A DNA stretch of 6,488 nucleotides. Origin: SYAN01 sp049459795. GTDB lineage: Bacteria; Actinomycetota; Actinomycetes; Nanopelagicales; Nanopelagicaceae. This document shows positions 1 to 5,450 of the stretch, piece after piece (within the stretch, counting starts at the first letter, position 1; every line of letters begins with the position of its first letter). A program made the position numbers and the translations under genes. The stretch covers positions 1 through 6,488 of the forward strand of contig JBMUDS010000046.1 of NCBI GenBank assembly GCA_049459795.1. Direction: 5' to 3'. The notes beneath the pieces were generated by a model. The model worked only from the letters and a program-made list of their open reading frames with translations. It had not been told where the DNA came from and searched no databases.

Positions 1-1346
1 CTTTGCTCATCAAAATCATTTTCATTATTCGCATTGGTGCCACGGCTTGGCCAGGAATCGATCCGAATCAATATCGCTTGGCGAATTTCTGGTTGGGTGC
101 TGATGGCGAGAATTACATATCGGGTCTCAACGCCCTAGTGCGCGACGGGATCTTCTCTCCCGAAGGTATCCTCAATTACTGGCCTGCGGGCTATCCCATA
201 CTTCTCTACTTCTTTGGGTTACCTTTTCGTTCCTGGACTTTGGTCTCGACTGGAGTTGTACAGACCATCATCTATGCGATAGCGACAGCATATTTTGTGG
301 ATACTCTGGCGCGGACAAGGTTAAAGCGCTTTGTGGTTCCGATCGCCCTTATTCTTGCCTTCAACCCGACCCTTGCCTTCGGTACCTATTCAATCGGGTA
401 TGAAAGTTTTGTGGCAGCACTCGTTCTCCTTGCGGTGGCCCTAATGGTGCGGGAATACCAAGCCCAAAGAATCTCTTGGTTGAGTAGAGAGGCTGTGATT
501 GCTGCTCTACTGATTTCACTTTCATCTTTCATGCAACCTCGTATGGTGGTTACAGGATTTCTCCTCTTTCTTTTCTGGGTTCTTGCTACGAGGCCACGAA
601 AGATCGCATTGGGGTTCATTGCCGCCACGATGGCAATCTCATTGATCTTCCCAGCATTTCTTGTGATGAGAAATGTGGTTGCAACTGATCAAACGTCGAT
701 ATCAACCAACTTGGGCGTGACGATGAGAATCGGAGCCGGACCTGGTGCAAGTGGTGGCTATAACAACGGTGGGTCTGAACTTGAATGTCCAGAGATAGAG
801 GGGACCGCAGCGGAGAAGGACAATGCTGTCGTTCGATGTGTCATCAATTGGTATATGGATAATCCCGGCGAAGCAATTCCACTCATGGCAAGGAAAGCGC
901 TCTATTACTGGTCGCCTTGGTTTGGACCTGTTGCGAATGGCACGATGGCGAGAAATCCTTGGAATCAAAACCATCCATTGAGATCTACAGTGCAGACCCA
1001 AGAAGGTTATGACCTTGTCTATGGAATTACAGGAAAGGTGCTCTCTTGGCTCTGGGTGGCTGGAACCCTTGGTTTCCTTCTCCTTGGATTCTTAGTCATG
1101 TGGCGAATCAATGGAATTGAGAGATTACTGGGAATCGTTTCGCTTTCAATCATTCTCATCAACATGTTAGTTTCGATGGCAACGATTGGTGACCATCGTT
1201 TCCGGCTTCCAGCCGCCGGGCTAAGCCTCTTCTTACAGGTGGTTGGCGTGACCTGGGCTCTGAGCAAACGAAAAAAACGCTCATTTGGCGCTGAAAATCA
1301 ACTCCTTTGGAAGAGTTTTAGTAGAACGACTAATCTACCGACCTGA
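1..1346 (+). CDS. Polytopic membrane protein, GT-C-type glycosyltransferase-like (5' partial)
   Basis: About 447 residues are visible, ending in TGA at 1344-1346. The first in-frame start-like codon is a TTG at position 3 with no room for a ribosome binding site, so the gene most likely begins upstream of the window. The protein has roughly ten hydrophobic segments separated by short loops. An acidic DGENY element (residues 34-38) sits in the first large non-membrane stretch, followed by a WPAGYP stretch. A soluble loop at about 228-300 has two cysteines (262 and 279) that could pair, then NPGEAIPLMARKALYYW. Near the C-terminus is DHRFRLP (397-403) before the last membrane segment. An acidic first loop plus a late R-[FY]-R-L-P motif is common in GT39/ArnT-like GT-C enzymes, which use polyprenyl-phosphate sugars outside the membrane. 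Substrate is unknown. The stop is 25 bases before DUF3073, so co-transcription is possible. It could instead be a non-catalytic membrane protein of the same fold. Confidence 0.7.
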   Translation, partial: LLIKIIFIIRIGATAWPGIDPNQYRLANFWLGADGENYISGLNALVRDGIFSPEGILNYWPAGYPILLYFFGLPFRSWTLVSTGVVQTIIYAIATAYFVDTLARTRLKRFVVPIALILAFNPTLAFGTYSIGYESFVAALVLLAVALMVREYQAQRISWLSREAVIAALLISLSSFMQPRMVVTGFLLFLFWVLATRPRKIALGFIAATMAISLIFPAFLVMRNVVATDQTSISTNLGVTMRIGAGPGASGGYNNGGSELECPEIEGTAAEKDNAVVRCVINWYMDNPGEAIPLMARKALYYWSPWFGPVANGTMARNPWNQNHPLRSTVQTQEGYDLVYGITGKVLSWLWVAGTLGFLLLGFLVMWRINGIERLLGIVSLSIILINMLVSMATIGDHRFRLPAAGLSLFLQVVGVTWALSKRKKRSFGAENQLLWKSFSRTTNLPT

Positions 1347-1356
1347 CAGATACGAA

Positions 1357-1364
1357 GTGGGGGG
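1357..1364 (+). promoter_or_regulatory. Ribosome binding site of DUF3073 gene
   Basis: GTGGGGGG ends 7 bases before ATG 1372. It is G-rich rather than a canonical AGGAGG, but the spacing is right and it decides between ATG 1372 and the upstream in-frame TTG. Confidence 0.5.
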
Positions 1365-1371
1365 TCACGCT

Positions 1372-1548
1372 ATGGGGCGCGGCCGTGCGAAAGCCAAACA
1401 GACTAAAGTCGCTAGGGATCTTAAGTACAACTCTCAAGATATCGATCTCGAGAAGTTGAGCAAGGAACTTCACGGCGAAGTCAACAAAGATGATGATTCT
1501 GACGATTTCGACCCTTATGCCGAGGGTAACTTCATTCCCCGGCGATAA
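1372..1548 (+). CDS. DUF3073 family small protein
   Basis: A 58-residue protein. The N-terminus MGRGRAKAKQTKVARDLKY is strongly basic and matches the hallmark of the actinobacterial DUF3073 family. The second half is acidic (KDDDSDDFDPYAEG, about 39-52) and it ends in a basic IPRR. The molecular function of the family is unknown; the split charge suggests a soluble nucleic-acid or ribosome-associated protein, which is inference. I chose ATG 1372 because family members start exactly at MGRGRAKAKQ and because a G-rich Shine-Dalgarno-like run (GTGGGGGG, 1357-1364) lies 7 bases upstream. An in-frame TTG at 1285 would overlap the previous gene and add 29 unrelated residues. In Streptomyces, a homologue lies next to purM and not far from bldC, as I recall; here the upstream neighbour is a membrane glycosyltransferase-like gene instead of a purine gene. 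Confidence 0.92.
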   Translation: MGRGRAKAKQTKVARDLKYNSQDIDLEKLSKELHGEVNKDDDSDDFDPYAEGNFIPRR

Positions 1549-1589
1549 GTCTTTTCCTTCTACGCAAAGACTCGTCACGTTTTAACACC

Positions 1590-2426
1590 ATGCATCCGAC
1601 ACCATACGTCGCATCCTTGCGAATCTATGAACCACTGAGCGCCTTCTCTCCATCAGATCAACTTCGATGGAGAGAAGTGGAAACCTCAGAATCGACTCAC
1701 CCATCAAATCAATCGACAAGTGCCGAAGAACAAGTCCGGGCATTGATTCGCACGATTCGCCCGGAGTCACCACGTCTACGTGCAGACGGTGCGCACGTAC
1801 TCGATGTAGACGGTGAGAGGTACATATCTCCATGGTCTACAGCGATGCGTTGTTGGGCCGCACTTGATACTTTCAAGGAGTCACTTCCTTCATCGATCAC
1901 CAAGTACTTCATCACTCCGGCTCTTGAAGATGCGATCTCTTCGGAGGCTGAGGATTTAGACGATCGTGTTCCACATATCCTCACCGAGACGTGGGTAGTG
2001 CCACCACGGTGGTTCGCGCTCTTCGAACCGAATGAACGGATGAGGGGAATCGGCGAAGAAGGACCCTTCACCATTCTTAGGACGGATATTTCACTTGCGA
2101 AGTTGAGGTGTGAGAATGCACATCAGGCGGTCATCAACGCCTTCGGGAATGGACCGATTGAAGGCGAGATTGCCGCACTTCTTGCATGGCTCAACGTCTT
2201 CCATCCAGCCTCGAAACTCGAGCTGGATTACGGTGGTCTTGCGCTCTATCTAGATCGCGCGCTTCGCGTGAATGGCGGGAGCGGCATAGACGATGACTCC
2301 TCTATCGAGGATGTCGCCCTCTCACTCCAAGGTCTTGCGTCAGGTGATGGCGCCCTTGCCGGACAGGGGTATGAACGTCTTGTCTCCAGGTGGCGCAAGG
2401 TTGGCGCCTTCGAACAAGCAATGTGA
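1590..2426 (+). CDS. Conserved actinobacterial hypothetical protein, soluble, 278 aa
   Basis: The function is not known to me. The protein has no signal peptide or membrane segment and looks cytoplasmic. The N-terminus YVASLRIYEPLSAF (6-19) followed by W27 resembles conserved hypotheticals encoded near bldC in other actinobacteria; I recall this family only as a domain of unknown function (possibly DUF8083, unverified). Conserved-looking blocks are TWVVPPRWFALFEPNER (134-150), LRTDISLAKLRCENAHQAV (163-181) and FHPASKLELDYGGLA (204-218), ending in a WRKVGAFEQAM tail. No catalytic motif is recognisable. ATG 1590 is supported by the conserved YEPLSAF block lying right after it and by the absence of an earlier in-frame ATG, GTG or TTG in the 41-base gap after DUF3073. 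No Shine-Dalgarno sequence is visible upstream (tttaacacc), so initiation may be leaderless or coupled. A perfect 12-bp inverted repeat lies within codons 18-30. Confidence 0.85.
   Translation: MHPTPYVASLRIYEPLSAFSPSDQLRWREVETSESTHPSNQSTSAEEQVRALIRTIRPESPRLRADGAHVLDVDGERYISPWSTAMRCWAALDTFKESLPSSITKYFITPALEDAISSEAEDLDDRVPHILTETWVVPPRWFALFEPNERMRGIGEEGPFTILRTDISLAKLRCENAHQAVINAFGNGPIEGEIAALLAWLNVFHPASKLELDYGGLALYLDRALRVNGGSGIDDDSSIEDVALSLQGLASGDGALAGQGYERLVSRWRKVGAFEQAM
1643..1677 (+). repeat. Perfect 12-bp inverted repeat (hairpin) inside coding sequence
   Basis: CTTCTCTCCATC (1643-1654) is exactly complementary to GATGGAGAGAAG (1666-1677) across an 11-base loop. It lies 53 bases downstream of the start codon of the 278-residue hypothetical gene and encodes residues in the S-P-S-D-Q-L-R-W-R-E stretch. 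There is no T-tract after it, so it is not a classical terminator. In RNA it would form a stable stem near the translation start. The structure is directly visible; any regulatory role is inference. Confidence 0.7.
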
Positions 2427-2605
2427 AGCACACACAATAAATTCATCTGATTTGCCCCTTGATTTAGAAGGGACTGGAACGGAATACTCTTACTCATAAC
2501 GGATAAATCAGACATACTTACTTCACTGCTTCGTTAAGTAAGTATTCGTCGATCGTCGTTTAGGTCCAAGATGAAGATTCGAGATGAGGAAAGGTGGGGC
2601 GAAGG
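2427..2605 (+). promoter_or_regulatory. Intergenic leader upstream of bldC with several complementary segments
   Basis: About 180 bases with no supportable gene. It contains: TCTGATTT (2446-2453) complementary to AAATCAGA (2505-2512); CCCTT (2456-2460) complementary to AAGGG (2468-2472); and the 10-bp inverted repeat annotated separately at 2514-2545. A promoter is expected here because the gap is the largest in the forward run, but I cannot assign one firmly. The best candidate -35 (TTGATT, 2459-2464) and -10 (TACTCT, 2485-2490) are 20 bases apart, which is too long. A GGAAC at 2476-2480 resembles an ECF-sigma -35 but has no convincing partner. Confidence 0.4.
2514..2545 (+). repeat. Perfect 10-bp inverted repeat upstream of bldC
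   Basis: ATACTTACTT (2514-2523) is exactly complementary to AAGTAAGTAT (2536-2545) with a 12-base spacer. It starts 88 bases after the stop of the previous gene and ends 60 bases before the bldC ATG. It is AT-rich and lacks a following T-tract, so it is more likely an operator or leader hairpin than an intrinsic terminator. The 3' arm can also pair with 2482-2494, giving a possible alternative fold. Confidence 0.6.
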
Positions 2606-2833
2606 ATGTTGCGACCGCGTGACCAGGAAGTCTTGTTGACCCCAGCCGAAGTCGCCGCGCTCTTTCGGGTCGACCCCAAGACGGTGACGCGATGGGCGAA
2701 GGCAGGGAAGCTGACAGCGATCAGAACTCTTGGTGGTCATCGACGATATCGACAGTCAGAGGTCCAAACACTTCTCAAGAACCTCACTGGTAGTACAACT
2801 CCCCAAGTTCCCCCTACGAAAGAAGAGTCATGA
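2606..2833 (+). CDS. bldC: BldC-type MerR-like helix-turn-helix transcriptional regulator
   Basis: A 75-residue, nearly all-domain DNA-binding protein. LTPAEVAALFRVDPKTVTRW (11-30) is the winged helix-turn-helix recognition region and IRTLGGHRRYR (39-49) is the wing, almost identical to Streptomyces BldC, which binds DNA as head-to-tail oligomers on direct repeats and represses entry into development. Unlike typical MerR proteins it lacks a coiled-coil dimerisation helix and effector domain; the tail (TGSTTPQVPPTKEES) is polar and probably disordered. The start is ambiguous. ATG 2606 gives ten residues before LTPAEVA, matching the family length, with AGGTGGGG (2592-2599) as a Shine-Dalgarno. 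GTG 2594 would add four residues, with GAGGA (2586-2590) only 3 bases upstream. In a non-sporulating organism the role is probably general regulation. The stop overlaps the DUF5302 start (ATGA), so the two are co-expressed. Confidence 0.93.
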   Translation: MLRPRDQEVLLTPAEVAALFRVDPKTVTRWAKAGKLTAIRTLGGHRRYRQSEVQTLLKNLTGSTTPQVPPTKEES

Positions 2834-3009
2834 GCGACGAAAAATCTTCCAACCAAGATCCAAAAGCGAAATTCCGTGAGGCGCTTGAGAAGAAGAAGAG
2901 CAAAGGTGGCGCTGCTCCGGGTACAGGGGGATCTTCAGGTTCGAAGATAGGTCAGAGCCAGCAAGGAGCAGGTGGACCGAAGATGTTTCGACGGAAAGCT
3001 GGCGGCTAG
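2830..3009 (+). CDS. DUF5302 family small protein
   Basis: A 59-residue protein starting at ATG 2830, which overlaps the bldC stop by four bases (ATGA), indicating translational coupling. It begins MSDEKSSNQDPKAKFREALE (1-20), has a lysine cluster KKKSK (21-25), a glycine- and serine-rich low-complexity middle, and a C-terminal GGPKMFRRKAGG (48-59). The KFREAL element plus a KI...FRRK-G ending is the pattern of actinobacterial DUF5302 proteins. Function is unknown; the protein is small, basic and mostly disordered, so a nucleic-acid or ribosome partner is conceivable but unproven. The TAG stop (3007-3009) shares the palindrome CTAG with the TAG of the convergent transporter gene, leaving no space for a terminator between the two genes. 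Confidence 0.88.
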   Translation: MSDEKSSNQDPKAKFREALEKKKSKGGAAPGTGGSSGSKIGQSQQGAGGPKMFRRKAGG

Positions 3010-5354
3010 TTCAAAATCTCGTATGAGGGATTGAGGATGGTGAGAGTGCCATCTTGTTCACCGACCATACCTTCAGCACGAAGGATCGAACCAACTTCCA
3101 ACCCTGCTATCTCTCGTCTACCTAAGAATTGAAGTGTCACACCACCACTCTCATCCCAAACCTCAATCTGAACTGATGGTGCGTTTCCACTCGCAGAAGA
3201 CTTCATAGCAGTTACGTGGCCTTGGACGTGCGCTCGCTTACGCCAGGAGATGGAACCGATGGGCATGATCGTGGTTTCGAAGTGTGATGCCTTTGTCGTG
3301 TCGGATAGGAATTCGGATTGTGCGCGAAGGGGTTTGCTCATGACTTCGACCGATGGGGCCGCATCGAGTTCAATCTTCTCCTCTGTGAGCACGCTCTTGC
3401 CGGTCAGGATTCGGTCCACATCGATCGGCACGATCGTTGCAACAACTCGGGGTAACTGTGAGATAGGTCGTGCTATTTCCTCTGCTGTCTGGTCATGGAG
3501 CAACTTGCCGAGGATTCGCGAGTATGCACGGCGCGGCAAAAGAAGAGTCAATTCAGTATCTGGCGATTGTGTCGCACGGATTGCGTAGTCAACGACCGCA
3601 TTCGGGATCCGTCGATCCGGACAATCGATCAACTCCAGTGAGACATCATCAAATGCAGAGGAGTTCGCCCATTCGTGCTTGAGGGTTTCAGCCTTTCTAT
3701 CATCGATGACGAAGTGAACGGCATTGAGGTTCCTTGGGTTGAGACTCCTTGCATATCTCACCGCACCGATTGTCGCGATATCAACCGAGTCGACAAGGAC
3801 GGTCACGTCATGGCGTGCGATAGAAGGACTTCTCTCATGTGAGGTTGTCGTAAGGAGTGCATCAGATTCCCGACGATACTGGCGATTGAAGTTGAGCATC
3901 AGTGCGGCAACAATTGGAGTACCAACTACCACCACCCAGGTACCATCAACGAACTTGACCGAAGAGATGATCAGAACCGTGATGAACGCTATTCCTCCGG
4001 ATGTTGAATGAAGTGCGACCTTGAATGCTTTTAATCTCTGTGCTTCACGGAGGGATTTCTTGGCCATACCGAGTCCGGTTATGGTGAATCCTACGAAGAC
4101 CGCAAGTGCATAGATCGCGGCAAGTGCGGTGATGCTGGCACCTGAGGCGATAATCAGGATGATCGCGCCGCCAGTTATGAAGAGGATTCCGTTTGAGAAG
4201 GCAAGACGATGTCCACGTTGTGTTAAGCGTTTCGGTAAGAAGCCATCGTTTGCCACGATATTGACGAGATTCGGGAAGGCGCTGTAGCAGGTATTCGCAC
4301 CCGCGAAGAGGATCAGCGTTGTTCCGGCCTGCACCACATAGAAGAAGATCGATCCGAAGAGCGACTCGCCGAGTGCAGCCTTTGCGATCAAGGAGATGAC
4401 AGTTGGAGTTCCTTCAGCGTATGGAACTGCAGTGGTCTCCTTTGCAAGCCAGGCGATTCCAATGATGAGAGTCGCAAGAGTGGCCGCCATCAAGCCAAGA
4501 GTGAGCCGGGCGTTCTTATGTTCAGGAGTTTTGAAGAGCGGCACGGAATCTGAGACTGCTTCCAAGCCTGTTAATGAAGCACTGCCGTTCGCGAAAGCTT
4601 TGAGGATCAAAAGAAATGCAGCAAGGGAGATCAACCCTTGTGATTCTCCGAGTGGGAGGAGTCCGACGCCTTCAGTCTCGTAGCGTGGCAACGTTCCATT
4701 GAAGTGGCGATACAGGCCGAAGCCGAAGACGGTGAACATCGAGATGATGAAGAGATAGGAGGGGAGGACGAAGATCAAGCCCGCATCCTTCACACCACGA
4801 AGATTTATGAATGTGAGAAGCAGGACGATGGCTACGGTCAGTTGGACCTTCACATCTGTGACTTCCGGAAAAGCAGAAATGATCGCAGCCACACCAGCTG
4901 CTGACTGGATTGCGACGGTGATGATGTATCCGAACATCAATTCGATCGCAGCGATCAACGAGACTTTCGTACCAAAGTTCTCACGGGCCACGACATAGGC
5001 GCTACCTGTCTTCGCATAAGTTGCGATCACATCACGGTAAGAAAAAGTGATGACTAAGAGCATCACCAAGATGATTCCCACCATGGGAGGAAAGATCGTG
5101 AATGCGGCAAGACCGAAGGCAGGTATCAACGCGACCAGGATTTGTTCGCCACCATAAGCAGATGACGAGATGCAGTCGGACGAGAGGATTCCGAATGCGT
5201 AGCGCTTGGAGAGTCTTTGGTCTGAGAGAGCGTGTCGGTTTATTGCCCTACCCAGAAGCTTTCGTTTGATCCGGTAGGAAAGCGGGTCCTTGAGGTGAGC
5301 ATGTTCCTTGAGTGTGACTGGCTTCGTCGCGTTATCTGTCCAAGCCTTAGCCAC
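3006..5354 (-). CDS. KimA-type APC-superfamily potassium transporter homologue with C-terminal OB-fold domain
   Basis: A 782-residue protein. Residues 50-490 contain about twelve membrane segments of the APC superfamily. Sequence blocks match Bacillus KimA (YdaO), a proton-coupled K+ importer: SSDCISSSAYGGEQIL (58-73), in which D60 and Y67 align with KimA D36 and Y43 near the K+ path; LKAFANGSASLTGLEAVSD (251-269); and NDGFLPKRLTQRGHRLAFSN (369-388). Residues about 514-655 form a cytosolic alpha/beta domain like the KimA C-terminal domain, with LLHDQTAEEIARP (618-630). Residues about 694-782 add an OB-fold (PIGSISWRKRAHVQGHV, 698-714; VWDESGGVTLQFLGRREIAG, 732-751; LNPSYEIL), absent from KimA itself and usually a stand-alone protein in other actinobacteria. 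The start is GTG (5352-5354), preceded by AAAGAGGAT. I infer K+ uptake; amino-acid transport is less likely. Confidence 0.9.
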   Translation of the reverse strand: MAKAWTDNATKPVTLKEHAHLKDPLSYRIKRKLLGRAINRHALSDQRLSKRYAFGILSSDCISSSAYGGEQILVALIPAFGLAAFTIFPPMVGIILVMLLVITFSYRDVIATYAKTGSAYVVARENFGTKVSLIAAIELMFGYIITVAIQSAAGVAAIISAFPEVTDVKVQLTVAIVLLLTFINLRGVKDAGLIFVLPSYLFIISMFTVFGFGLYRHFNGTLPRYETEGVGLLPLGESQGLISLAAFLLILKAFANGSASLTGLEAVSDSVPLFKTPEHKNARLTLGLMAATLATLIIGIAWLAKETTAVPYAEGTPTVISLIAKAALGESLFGSIFFYVVQAGTTLILFAGANTCYSAFPNLVNIVANDGFLPKRLTQRGHRLAFSNGILFITGGAIILIIASGASITALAAIYALAVFVGFTITGLGMAKKSLREAQRLKAFKVALHSTSGGIAFITVLIISSVKFVDGTWVVVVGTPIVAALMLNFNRQYRRESDALLTTTSHERSPSIARHDVTVLVDSVDIATIGAVRYARSLNPRNLNAVHFVIDDRKAETLKHEWANSSAFDDVSLELIDCPDRRIPNAVVDYAIRATQSPDTELTLLLPRRAYSRILGKLLHDQTAEEIARPISQLPRVVATIVPIDVDRILTGKSVLTEEKIELDAAPSVEVMSKPLRAQSEFLSDTTKASHFETTIMPIGSISWRKRAHVQGHVTAMKSSASGNAPSVQIEVWDESGGVTLQFLGRREIAGLEVGSILRAEGMVGEQDGTLTILNPSYEILN

Positions 5355-5361
5355 TTTTCAA

Positions 5362-5369
5362 TCCTCTTT
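5362..5369 (-). promoter_or_regulatory. Ribosome binding site of the transporter gene
   Basis: On the reverse strand AAAGAGGA(T) lies with its GG about 8 bases before the GTG start at 5354. It supports GTG as the real start even though the codon is not ATG. Confidence 0.65.
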
Positions 5370-5373
5370 ACCT

Positions 5374-5392
5374 ATTCGCTTACATTCGCTTA
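5374..5392 (-). repeat. Tandem 9-bp direct repeat at 10-bp spacing in the transporter leader
   Basis: On the forward strand ATTCGCTTA occurs at 5374-5382 and again at 5384-5392, one base apart (reverse strand TAAGCGAAT twice). The 10-bp period places both copies on the same face of the helix, as expected for a tandem binding site. It sits 20-38 bases upstream of the transporter GTG, so it may be in the 5' leader or at the promoter's downstream edge. The bound protein is unknown. Confidence 0.55.
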
Positions 5393-5401
5393 TCTGCGAT
5401 G

Positions 5402-5419
5402 GTCGTAAGTCTACGACTT
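5402..5419. repeat. Overlapping short palindromes between the divergent genes
   Basis: GTCGTA (5402-5407) and TACGAC (5412-5417) form a 6-bp inverted repeat with a 4-base spacer. AAGTC (5407-5411) and GACTT (5415-5419) form a second, overlapping one. The position, between the transporter start (5354) and the WecA-like start (5451), fits an operator for one or both genes. A reverse-strand TAGACT (5408-5413) inside it could be the transporter -10 box, but no good -35 accompanies it. Confidence 0.4.
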
Positions 5420-5450
5420 CACCTCAGTAAAGCCCTACTCTTGCCTAGTT

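Noticed and set aside
1285..1371. TTG-initiated N-terminal extension of the DUF3073 frame
   Set aside because: It overlaps the end of the preceding membrane protein, and DUF3073 proteins start exactly at MGRGRAKAKQ (ATG 1372), which has its own binding site.
1770..1816. Nested GTCTAC/GTAGAC and ACGTGC/GCACGT inverted repeats
   Set aside because: Short arms with long, irregular spacing inside coding sequence; expected by chance.
2009..2027. GGTTCG/CGAACC 6-bp hairpin in the hypothetical gene
   Set aside because: Only six base pairs, fully coding, no T-tract; not distinguishable from background.
2293..2499. 68-codon forward frame overlapping the end of the hypothetical gene
   Set aside because: Out of frame with the conserved protein over most of its length and without recognisable motifs.
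2514..2545. Intrinsic terminator for the hypothetical gene
   Set aside because: The 10-bp stem is AT-rich and followed by TCGTCGATCG, with no T-tract.
2931..2948. ATCTTC/GAAGAT hairpin near the end of DUF5302 as a terminator
   Set aside because: Six-base arms inside coding sequence, no T-tract, and 60 bases before the stop codon.
3250..5000. Several open frames on the forward strand opposite the transporter gene
   Set aside because: They are antisense shadows with atypical composition (serine- and arginine-rich), no binding sites and no family resemblance; the reverse-strand protein is strongly conserved.
5355..5450. c-di-AMP (ydaO-yuaA) riboswitch upstream of the KimA-type gene
   Set aside because: The whole divergent region is 96 bases and shows none of the expected multi-helix architecture or a terminator.
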